Assembly (NCBI RefSeq): GCF_021462225.1
Contig: NC_061817.1
Coordinates: forward strand, 14,847,810-14,911,809
From: Girardinichthys multiradiatus
Lineage: Eukaryota; Chordata; Actinopteri; Cyprinodontiformes; Goodeidae
Reading direction: 5' to 3'
DNA length: 64,000 nucleotides
Below the pieces are notes generated by a model. The model did no database searches. It was given only the letters and a program-made list of their open reading frames with translations, and was not told where the DNA came from. Below are positions 42,901-52,800 of this stretch, one piece after another. Position 1 is the stretch's first letter; the number at the start of each line of letters is the position of its first letter. Made by a program: the position numbers and the translations under genes.

Positions 42901-45900
42901 TCAACCAATAGTTGAATGGCATAATGAAGCAATAAAGCTAAACTATAACTTTTTTCTTCACTTTGCGTAGCAAAACAATGTGTGTCAGTTTATATCAATT
43001 TTTGTGTCTTATATAAAGTTTCAAACAGATTAGAGACTAAGGCATATTAGCTATGCCTGGTGTTGGCTGTTTTTTATACTTTTATGGTATTTAGTCTATT
43101 AATTAGCGTAAAATCAGATCCTCAGCCAAAGCCTTACATAGTTGCACCCACATTAGTTGGAGATTAATGCAATTAATATAATTTATCAGCTGACTAACCA
43201 CATTTATGCACATATTTTTATTCTCTTTTCATTCTAAATAAAAAAGTGAGCAAAACCTTTAGCATCTGTATGTAATTATTGTTGTATAAACATTTTTTAC
43301 CTAATATAAATCTTTACATTTATCTTCTGTGTCTGACATGCTGTTACTGACCTTTTCAGGGTTCGGAGATGTATTTTCTATCATCGGTGTGAGAGAGCCG
43401 CAGGCTGCTGCCAGCGAGGCTTTCGTGAAGTTTGCTGATGCTCATCGAAACATCGAGAAATATGGAATTCAGCTGTTAAAAACCATCAAGCCTGTAAGTG
43501 CAGAAAGCATAGTTTTATTCTGAATGGATTTCTAGCACTGAAAACGCACAGAAAGCTAATTATTTTGTTTGCATTCCATTAATTCATGTGCATTCAAACA
43601 TCTATTGTGTTGTATTTTTAGTCCCCCTTCTTAACCCTTGTGTCTTGACTTTCAGATGCTCCATGATCTGAACACGTACCTCCATAAGGCCATACCAGAC
43701 ACCAAGCTCACCATCCGCAAGTACCTGGATGTAAAGTTTGAATACCTGGTGAGGACACGGCATCGTGTTTTTCTGCTTTCATACACGACACAACTCATTA
43801 TCATCAGCGTTAGATCTGCTGGATGGGTTTGCTGCAACTTCTCATGTTTTTCAGTCATACTGCCTGAAGGTGAAGGAAATGGATGATGAAGAATACACCA
43901 GCATTGTGAGTACTATTGTCTCCTTAGTAGCTTTTACATTGATACTTTATTAGGTATCCAAACTGCTGATTTATTAAGTAAGTAAGTTAAAAAAATAAAT
44001 TGGATTTATGCACTTTTTGTAACGTTTGAATTCATAAACATCAAATTAAACAGGAGTTAATGCAGGATTATTGTCCATTCGTCAACAAGCCATCCTCTGC
44101 GCTTTATGGGTTTTACTATCATATGATTTTAGGCTTTTGATATTTTTCTTTATTTTAGAATAAAATGTATGATTTGTTTGCTCACATTTAAAAATCACCA
44201 GTGACAGCTCTATTCTGGTCCAAAAGCAATAAATTAAGGCTGTTAACGTGCAATTCACTTAGTTTAACTATATTCAAATCGTTTTTTGATAATAATTATA
44301 TTATTACCAGACTGCATAGGTTTTCTTCTGACATTTTCCAGATTAATTTAGGATACCTCCGTCCCTCAGCAGAGTTTTCCTATATGTTTTCCATATAATA
44401 ATTACCATAAAATCTGTAACCACAACCATCAGTTAGACACCCTGCATTTTACTGCGAACAGTTTATCCACTGAGCTTTGGATTATCAAAGCAAACTGTGT
44501 AAATGTGTCGAGATGTAAAGAAGACCGTGTCCACCTGTACTTTACCCTTTAGCATTCAGTTTATAACAACTCATTTCATCAGATTCATTTTTGTTCTTAA
44601 TGGCTTTTACTGTATGATAAATGTTTCCAGTGTAAACAGCTATCTTGTTTTTCTGCCTTTGTTCTGTATTATACAGGTTTCCTCTGTTCTTTTTTAAAAC
44701 ATTTGTATGTTTCAGATCAAACTAACTTTAGTGCCAGGCAAAGATAATCTGAGGAAGTGCAAAAAGTAGTTTTAAATAATGATTTCATTTCTAAAGTGAA
44801 TGAAACTACCTGAGCTAACCTGGTTCTGTGTAAAAGTATGACTGCCCCCTTGTTAAGCCATACATTTACTGTGATTAACAACATTTTTGGTTCAATCGCA
44901 CCAGCTTCATGGAATGCTGATAACTGCCAGACCTGCAGAATCAAGAAATCACTTCTATAGGACCTGTCGGACTACCTGAAGTAGACTAAACGTTGTCAAA
45001 AAGCAACATATCATCATCCAATCTAAAAATCCAAGAACAGGCATGAAACAGTCATTTAAATCTATCAGTCTGAAAAGGCTACAAAGACTTTTCTAAAGCT
45101 TTGAGGCTGCAGAGAACCAGAGTGACAGCAATTATCCATAAATGGACAAGACAGGGAACAGTGGTGGACCTTCCAAGGAGTGGCTGGGCTACCAAAATTA
45201 CTCCAAAAGTCCATCGACAACTCATCCAGGATGTCACAGAAAAACCCAAAACAACATCTAAAGCTCCTCAGGCCTCACTTATCTCAGCTAAGGTGTGTCT
45301 TCTTGATTCAACAATAAAGAGCAGACCAGGCAAAAATGGCATCCATGAGAGAGATGCAAGGCCAAATCCACTCCTGAACTACAAGAGCGAAAGATCCGTC
45401 TCACATTTGCCAAAGAACATCTTGACGGTCCAGAATCTCTTGGCAAAGTCTTCTGAGAAAATGGTACCTTTTGAATAGTATGTATCCCATAACATCTGGT
45501 GTAGAAATTCAGAGGAAGAATATCATACCTACAGTCAAACGTAGTGGGTGTAGTGTGATGATCTGGAGCTGCCTTGTTGAAGGACAATGTTCATCAATCT
45601 TTGCTAAAAAAACAAAACAAAACAAAAAACAAAAAGGTTTTGCAGCGATTTAGTTAAAGTCTGGACTCGGAACCGATTGAGATGCAGTGGCATGACCTTT
45701 AAACAGGTCACCGTTGATTAAAAACAATTCAGCACAGCGATGATTCTTCTACAGACTCATTGCCACTGACTGCAGAAGCTTAATAGTAGTTGTTTCCTAT
45801 AAGGGGGCACAAAACATTAGCGGTTCAATTACTTTCTCACATAAGGTCAGGTGGGTTGGGGTAGTTTCTTCCCTTAACAAATTATTGACAACATAAAAAA

Positions 45901-46689
45901 CTGCTTTTTTATTTACTCAGGTTATTTTGTCTGAGATTGGAATTTGTTTGATCTGAAGGCTTTAAATGTGACAAAAACACAAGAACGGTTGAAATCTGTA
46001 ATTTAATCTCTTTTTTTTAATATGCTGTTTTAACATGAACATGTTGAACATCTTCCACAGGCCATGGGAGAACCTTTGTATCGCGTGAGCACCGGGAACT
46101 ACGAGTACCGTTTGGTACTAAGGTGTAGACAGGAAGCTCGGGCCCGCTTTGCTAAGATGAGGAAGGATGTTTTGGAGAAGATCGAGTTGTTGGATCAAAA
46201 ACATGGTTTGTTCTTCTTCAGCTGTTTTATACAGGTTATTTATTACATTACAAAGAAGCAAGTTGCAAAAATAAACATCTGTCTTGTGGTAGTGAATCAG
46301 AGATCTGATGTTGTTGGAATGTATGAAGTTGTTAATGAAAATATGTAAAGTGAAGTAGTTGGACCCAAACCTTAGCCTAAGTAGCATCTCCCAGACATGT
46401 AGCCACAACCCAGTAAAGATTTGACTTCTCTGCCTCTACAGTTCAGGACATTGTGTTCCAGCTGCAGCGCTTTGTCTCAGGCATGTCTCATTACTACGAC
46501 GACTGCTACGCCGTCCTGAAGGAGGCGGACGTGTTCCCCATTGAAGTGGACCTGTCCCGCACTATGCTCAACTACAGCAGCCAGTCGCTGTCGTGCACTG
46601 ATGAGGACGAGGAGGACGGAGGAGGCGGAGAGGAGGGAGGGAGCACGCAGGCAGAGAACGGCACGGAGAAACTGATTGATGATGAATGA
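33938..46689 (+). CDS. pick1: PICK1, PDZ and BAR domain protein interacting with C kinase
   Basis: Twelve coding exons with consistent phases: 33938-33978, 36852-36963, 38541-38669, 41027-41093, 41196-41285, 41376-41429, 42827-42889, 43360-43493, 43656-43748, 43855-43905, 46061-46205, 46442-46689. These give 1227 nt, 408 residues (about 415 in human). Residues about 20-105 form the PDZ domain with the ligand-loop Lys27-Asp28 and LIGISIGGG. Residues about 145-360 form the arfaptin/BAR domain (GTADALGLSRAILCNDG, then MDDEEY and YRVSTGNYEYRLVLRCRQEA). The tail is acidic (DEDEEDGGGGEEGG). PICK1 binds C-terminal PDZ ligands such as AMPA receptor GluA2 and PKC-alpha, and bends membranes. Introns 1, 2, 6 and 10 hold Tc1 relics. 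Exon 1 is very short, which makes it easy to miss. Confidence 0.95.
34015..35102. mobile_element. Decayed Tc1-type element in pick1 intron 1
   Basis: The left end, GGCAAAAGTATTCACACCCC, and the complementary right end near 35040-35102 (AAATATTTTCGTAAGACAC) match terminal repeats of a common fish Tc1 family. A plus-strand remnant between them has CTGAAACATGGAGGTGGCAC, the Tc1 KHGGGS region. The interior is heavily mutated. Confidence 0.6.
35129..36140 (+). mobile_element. Tc1-type element with intact ends in pick1 intron 1
   Basis: The ends CAGTCAGGTCCATAAACATT and the reverse complement CAGTCAGGTCTATAAAAATT are flanked by TA at 35127-35128 and 36141-36142. The interior keeps a helix-turn-helix fragment around 35570-35650 but is shortened to about 1 kb, with no complete transposase. 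It inserted directly behind the older element at 34015-35102. Confidence 0.8.
37240..38460 (-). mobile_element. Decayed Tc1/mariner element in pick1 intron 2
   Basis: The minus strand retains ENILWIDETK (first catalytic Asp region) near 37715-37740, and surrounding fragments typical of Tc1 transposases. Stops occur in all frames. Element ends were not defined exactly. Confidence 0.5.
39000..41026. other. pick1 intron 3, nothing recognised
   Basis: AT-rich intron without open frames, RNA genes or repeats that I can name. Confidence 0.5.
41835..42570 (+). mobile_element. Internally deleted Tc1-type element in pick1 intron 6
   Basis: The 5-prime part (about 41930-42245) is the DNA-binding half of a well-known fish Tc1 family (ACCGAGTGCTACTTCTGTCA near its end). 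It is joined through an A run to a 3-prime part (42318-42560) that contains the region around GACCAGATCTCAATCCAGTG. The catalytic middle is missing, so this is a deletion derivative. Confidence 0.65.
44795..45975 (+). mobile_element. Decayed Tc1-type element in pick1 intron 10
   Basis: End-like text ACTGCCCCCTTGTTAAGC (left) and AAGGGGGCACAAAACATTAG (right) bracket a mutated plus-strand transposase. It keeps a helix-turn-helix and linker, RVTAIIHKWTRQGTVVDLPR, at about 45115-45175. An AAAAC-rich run lies at about 45605-45635. Confidence 0.65.
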
Positions 46690-47568
46690 GTGTTTGTGAT
46701 TTAAAAGCACGTACATTTAACATGAACACTCTGTTTTATGCAGTGGAATATAGCAGCTGAAAAAATGTGTGCTGTTATAACAAAGCTGAATATGATTTTA
46801 TGTTAATTTTACTGTATTTTATTATGTCAATGTTTGACTCAGCAATTTATTTAAACCCATTCTCTTGCATTTTTATATTTCTTCATGACTGGGTGATTTT
46901 ATTTAAATTTCTGGAGGTGTGTTTACTACTTCATAGTGGGATTACTAAGTTTATGGTGTGCCTTTTTTACTCTATCTTAGAGTTTCATGGGTTTCTGGTG
47001 TTTGTCAGTCTATATGAAACTGAATGTTGTAACTTATTTCCTCTATTATTTGCTGCACACTTTGCAACAGCAACTTATTCAACTAACTTATATTTTTTTC
47101 TTACGAAAAATGTATCGGCTTAAAAATCCCATCCTTTACAAATGTCAGTGTTTGAACGAAAGTTACAATCCCCTGCAACATCAAAAAGCTTGTTAAATGA
47201 GGCTGTTACATGTAGATTCTTTGTCTTTAGGGGAGATTGTATTGATTTACCACAGAGTGCAGCTGCAAAATGAAGTAAAAATTCTATTTTTATTTATATT
47301 CAGTTTATTGCAAATAACACTATGCTTTTGCATTCCAGCCTTACACTAAAAACAAAAGGGTTGTCTTGCATTGAAAAACCAAGTGCACATACAACCCCAT
47401 AGAGCTTTACTATGCTGTTAGCACTTCATTAAAATAAGTGTAAAACTGGATAGTCCCGGTGATGCTGTGTATCATATCATTACCACTTTATTTATTATGT
47501 TCTTTTTTTCTAAAATTATATTTAAAAGTTAGACTTATTCTAAAAAAGAAAGAAAAACTGATCCAGTA
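46690..47568 (+). other. pick1 3-prime UTR and intergenic spacer
   Basis: AT-rich sequence after the pick1 stop. Open frames here are short, hydrophobic by composition and unlike known proteins. No single poly(A) signal stands out. The next element starts at 47571. Confidence 0.5.
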
Positions 47569-47570
47569 TA

Positions 47571-48627
47571 CAGGTCCTTCTCAAAATATTAGCATATTGT
47601 GATAAAGTTCATTATTTTCCATAATGTCATGATGAAAATTTAACATTCATATATTATAGATTCATTGCACACTAACTGAAATATTTCAGGTCTTTTATTG
47701 TCTTAATACGGATGATTTTGGCATACAGCTCATGAAAACCCAAAATTCCTATCTCACAAAATTAGCATATTTCATCCGACCAATAAAAGAAAAGTGTTTT
47801 TAATACAAAAAACGTCAACCTTCAAATAATCATGTACAGTTATGCACTCAATACTTGGTCGGGAATCCTTTGGCAGAAATGACTGCTTCAATGCGGCGTG
47901 GCATGGAGGCAATCAGCCTGTGGCACTGCTGAGGTCTTATGGAGGCCCAGGATGCTTCGATAGCCTTCAGCTCATCCAGAGTGTTGGGTCTTGAGTCTCT
48001 CAACGTTCTCTTCACAATATCCCACAGATTCTCTATGGGGTTCAGGTCAGGAGAGTTGGCAGGCCAATTGAGCACAGTGATACCATGGTCAGTAAACCAT
48101 TTACCAGTGGTTTTGGCACTGTGAGCAGGTGCCAGGTCGTGCTGAAAAATGAAATCTTCATCTCCATAAAGCTTTTCAGCAGATGGAAGCATGAAGTGCT
48201 CCAAAATCTCCTGATAGCTAGCTGCATTGACCCTGCCCTTGATAAAACACAGTGGACCAACACCAGCAGCTGACACGGCACCCCAGACCATCACTGACTG
48301 TGGGTACTTGACACTGGACTTCTGGCATTTTGGCATTTCCTTCTCCCCAGTCTTCCTCCAGACTCTTGCACCTTGATTTCCGAATGACATGCAGAATTTG
48401 CTTTCATCTGAAAAAAGTACTTTGGACCACTGAGCAACAGTCCAGTGCTGCTTCTCTGTAGCCCAGGTCAGGCGCTTCTGCTGCTGTTTCTGGTTCAAAA
48501 GTGGCTTGACCTGGGGAATGCGGCACCTGTAGCCCATTTCCTGCACACTCCTGTGCACGGTGGCTCTGGATGTTTCTACTCCAGACTCAGTCCACTGCTT
48601 CCGCAGGTCCCCCAAGGTCTGGAATCG
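47571..48627 (-). mobile_element. Tc1-type DNA transposon, copy 2, cut by gap
   Basis: The end CAGGTCCTTCTCAAAATATT at 47571, flanked by TA (47569-47570), and the about 200-bp terminal repeat are nearly identical to the copy at 11123-12725. Orientation is minus. The other half is lost in the assembly gap at 48628, and the sequence after the gap (48728 on) is not Tc1, so the left part of the element is collapsed or missing in the assembly. Confidence 0.92.
47848..48627 (-). pseudogene. Tc1 transposase, C-terminal three quarters
   Basis: An open frame from the gap to the stop at 47848. It contains Asp in LFSDESKF, Asp in FQHDLAPAHSAKT and Glu in NPIENLWDI with DD34E spacing, and the natural C-terminus. 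It lacks the 7-base deletion of copy 1. If the gap hides only the N-terminal quarter, this copy could be intact, so the pseudogene label reflects only the missing part. Confidence 0.85.
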
Positions 48628-48727
48628 NNNNNNNNNNNNNNNNNNNNNNNNNNNNNNNNNNNNNNNNNNNNNNNNNNNNNNNNNNNNNNNNNNNNNNNNN
48701 NNNNNNNNNNNNNNNNNNNNNNNNNNN
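48628..48727. other. Assembly gap of 100 N
   Basis: Placeholder inside Tc1 copy 2. Confidence 0.99.
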
Positions 48728-49452
48728 GAGCTCCTGTTTGAACTTGCTATACTGTAAGTGGCCACTGGAGGGCAGCAATGCACCAGATTTCACTTCACTA
48801 CAGTAACAGGAACTATTGAGGTTTTTGTGCTGAAATAAATCGTTGTTTTTGAGTCTTGTTTTGTTTTATGTAGTTTAATGGAGGGAATTTTTAACTCGCA
48901 ATGCACTCTAGCCCCAGTTACTTGCAACACTAACAGATCTCAAAGTGAAGCAGCTAATTAGGTCTCTAAAATGCTACACCATCTTTAAAATGGATGTAAC
49001 TTTATGAAAATCAACTGCTTACAAACACAATGTACCTACTGCGCGTTGCTTCATAGTTTTAGACGGTTAACTTGTCTTTTCTAGTATATTGTTTGCTTGG
49101 TTTTTCTTTCTACACTGAAGAAATGTCCGAGAAGTTGTAAATATAAAATAAATGTTAATTTTAAATTCATTGGTTTACAATGCTGTGTTTAAGGTTTAAA
49201 ATTGGTGCTGGTCATTTCATGATCGAAGTACACGACTTTTTCAGTTCACTTCCCATCAACGACCATGCGTCAGTTCATATTCAGCAGGGGACGTTTCGTA
49301 CTTGATAACCGACAATTTAATTAAAATTAGGAATGTTTATGACAGCCTCCCTTCATAACTTGTGAACTGCCACAAAAATAAACCAATTTGCGAGCAGGGT
49401 ACAGCAGGAATGCAACAACTATTTATCGGTTTTCACAGACGTTCTGTATGAT
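48728..49452. other. Intergenic, nothing recognised
   Basis: No open frames of note and no Tc1 text, although the gap lies inside a Tc1 element. Confidence 0.45.
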
Positions 49453-49525
49453 GCCCCAGTGGCCTAATGGATAAGGCACTGGCCTCCTAAACCAGGGATT
49501 GTGGGTTCGAGTCCCATCTGGGGTG
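49453..49525 (+). tRNA. trnR-CCU: tRNA-Arg (anticodon CCT)
   Basis: A 73-nt cloverleaf: acceptor GCCCCAG pairs with CTGGGGT, discriminator G, D-arm with the A box (TGGCCTAATGG), anticodon loop CTCCTAA with CCT at positions 34-36, and T-arm GTGGG-TTCGAGT-CCCAT with the B box. It has no intron. The anticodon stem reads CTGGC against ACCAG, so the pair next to the loop (31-39) is C-A rather than C-G. All else matches vertebrate tRNA-Arg-CCT. A T4 terminator follows at 49530. Confidence 0.95.
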
Positions 49526-49529
49526 GTCC

Positions 49530-49533
49530 TTTT
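49530..49533 (+). terminator. RNA polymerase III T4 terminator
   Basis: TTTT five bases after the tRNA 3-prime end, suitable for polymerase III termination. Confidence 0.7.
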
Positions 49534-49841
49534 GTATACCCTGTATGACGTCTGACATATTACTACTTTTTTATATTTTCAGCTTGTTGCAGATACAACA
49601 TGAACTTTACCTGGCTATTTATCCATGACTTTTTCATTCATTACTCGCTGTTCCTTTTTTTTCCTGGTCTCTCGGCCAATCAGGAAGCGCTCCGCTCCCG
49701 TGACTCTCGAACTACCCTGGACTTTCCCTCGGTCTCATAACATAGATTTCCTCGTTGCTTCCATTTCGTTTAGTTCATTTGTTTCTTCATGCTGCTCCAC
49801 ACCTAGCGTCTCACTGCATTTTTGCAAACATGCTATTAATA

Positions 49842-52800
49842 ATGAAGCTTTGTGTCTTCCTTTCAGTCCATGTATTGACGACCTTCGCTGCTGACAGTAA
49901 GTAGGAAGACTGTTGGGATAATCGCTGGTGGTTGTATATGGATCAACTAACTTTACTTTCATGGAATTTACCTGCAGACTAGTGGCTGGTTGAAAGCCTA
50001 AAAACAAGTTTAAATAAGTTTACTGGATTCACTTGCTGTGATTTGAGGTGTCTTGGAGACGACTGGTTTACTTAATTAGTTAATAAGGCATCCCGTCATA
50101 AAATACGAGTTAAAGTTGCACTTTCATGGGGATCAAACTATTTAAGTTCAACAAAACTGAAAATTATTATTTATATGTAATATGACTCTTAACTGCAAGT
50201 TACACATTCAGGACTGGTGGTACACTGAAGGTGTAGCTTTAATATTAAGTGTGGGTTGTTCATTACATTCAAAGAAGCATTTGAATGAATTGGTGTTTGA
50301 TTAATGTCGCCATTTTATAGATGTTTGACAATATTGATCTCTGCCTAGATATGACAGCTGCCACTGTGTACTGGGACCCAGAACAAAAGCTTGTGGTACT
50401 AAAGGAGGGAGTGATGGAGACTGAGGGCGATGCATATGGGTACCTGAACGACACCCTCTCCAGTACAGGCTGGAGTGTCCTGGAGATCCGTGCAGGATAT
50501 GGAAAGACTCCTGAAACGGACGAGTTGACCTTCTTCCTGGCTGGGTACCTTGAGGGATTCCTCACTGCCCAGTAAGAAGCTCTCATTACCTTACTGTATC
50601 TTTTTATGATATTAAGCATGTTTGTAAGGTAAGGCTATGGTAGATGAAAGCCTACTGATAGATGAGAGCAATGCCTTGCAGAAGTGTTCATACCCCTTTA
50701 ACTTTTGCAAAGTTTGTCATGTTACAACCATATTTTTTGGAACATTATATGATGCACACATAATACACACAAGTTGTTAATATTCATTAAGCGAATGGAA
50801 AAGAATACATGGTTGTTAAAATCTTTTCATAAAAATCTGAAGAGAGTGGCATGCATATATGTTCATCCACCCTTTTTCTGATACCCCTATATAAAATCTA
50901 GTGCAACTTTTTGCCTTTAAAGGTCATCTACTTGAGAAATAGAGTAATTTAATCCCAATATAAAAGTACAGCTGTTCCTTGTACACCTGGTCAAACATGG
51001 TGGTGGCAAGATCATGCTGTGCAGAGACCTTTTTTAAGAAAAAACAGAAGCTGTTCAAACCTGATGTAGCTGTGAACATCTTACAGTCTGTGCCAGAAAA
51101 TTAACACTGCACTTCAACGTGGACACACTATCCCCTCAGTGAAACATGGCGGTGGCAGCATTATGCTGTGGGACGCTTAGTTGTAGGAGGAAGATAGAGT
51201 GAATTATATACAAGGCAAACTCTGAAGAAAACCTTTTGAAGCCTGCAGGACAATGTCGCTTAATATACAATCAGAACCACAATGCAATGGTATAGACAAA
51301 AGCATTTTCATGTGTTAAAATGGCCCAGTCAAAGGCCAGACCTAAATCAAATTGAGAATATTTGCCAACACTTAAAAAGTTCTGTTCAGACACTCATTTC
51401 TCATTTGCCTTTCAGTTCTACATTGTACCTGATGTGTCAATGAAGGTTGTAGTGATAAGCTGACAAAATGTGTAAAATTTCAAAGGTCATGAGTAGGTTT
51501 GCAAGGCACAGTAGAAATCCATTAAACCAACTGAAAACAGATCCCAGATACAGATACTGTTATAATCCTCTCTTTCAATGTTTCCTAACCCATTTGTCCA
51601 GTAACAATTCTTGCTCTCCTTCCTGAGGCAGATGATGGACCACTACACCAACATGTATCCACAGCTGATCACCGACCCGAAGATCCTGGATCCAGTTAAG
51701 ACTTTCATAGCGTAAGTATGTTCTGTTTTCCCTTTAAGAAACGAAAGCCACAGCACTAGCAGAACTGTCCCCACAAACAGTAGGCAGTCCGAGGTACACA
51801 TGGCAGTCATCATCTTTCATATCCGTTTCTCAGTTCAGTTCATGGTTCAGTCATGTGATGCGGCTGATATTTAATGCCTGTCTTCAGTCATCAACTATAC
51901 TGCACACGGATCAATGCATCTGTTTGCTTTTAACTCATCAACGATGTTGACGTGTTTACAGATGTCTGAGTTCAGTGGTCCTTTTTTTAGCATGTGACAG
52001 CTCAGCACAGCTCTTGTCTGTGGAACATCTTAGTGTGCGCTCAGTTTTTTTTTTTGCAGGTGACAGTGAATAATAACTAAACAGGAAATCTCGGCCTCAC
52101 AGGAAGCAGGACTCGTGGGTCAGAGAGCAGGTGAAGCTCAACAAAAGCTCTGATCCTCTGTGGAAGCACATGGGCTTCATCATTGCCCAGATGGACGGCC
52201 TGCAAGCTGGAGTGGCAGACTGGGCCAAGAAGCAAGGAAAGAAGGTCAATAAGACATACTTCAAAATTTTATGTCACAAAAACAACGCATGGCCAAATGC
52301 ACCCCAAAAAAAACTTGAAACAATCATGAAATGCAAAATACAGTAAGAAGAGTCTCCAGGCATCTCCAGACATTAATATCTGGAATCAAATTGCACAAGG
52401 AATGTTTTTTACTTATAAACCTGTTGTAAGGGATATCTTATATCTTCTATTTATGATTCACACTTCATCTCACAGACCATGATCTTTTAAAAAAACACAT
52501 TGCTACGTTCATATTTAGAATAAGGAAGTTCCAAGGCCAACCAAACTTCTCTCTGTAAAGTTTGACATTTAAAAGGAAAATCTGAATATTGTTTTACCAG
52601 AGCACATGTAGATCCAGGGTTTTACTGGGTTAGTTTTTAATCTTCTCTTCTAATGTGCTACAGTTATATTCCTATATGGTAAATAAATGAGTAAAGTAGC
52701 AGCAGTTCAGAACCTAATATGTTACAGTTACCATGCTTTCTTATGGAGCTTGAGGTCTGTCAGCAAAATAATATTTAGTTTTTGATCCTCACTCCTCAGT

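Noticed and set aside
46767..47196. Hydrophobic open frames after pick1
   Set aside because: AT-rich 3-prime region. The hydrophobicity follows base composition, and there is no splice or start context.
47848..48783. Reading frame of Tc1 copy 2 extended through the gap to 48783
   Set aside because: The residues beyond the gap do not resemble transposase, and the frame is only apparent because N codons are translated as unknown.
50321..50348. Start of plbd1 at the ATG 50321
   Set aside because: It gives no signal peptide and conflicts with an in-frame spliced exon 1.
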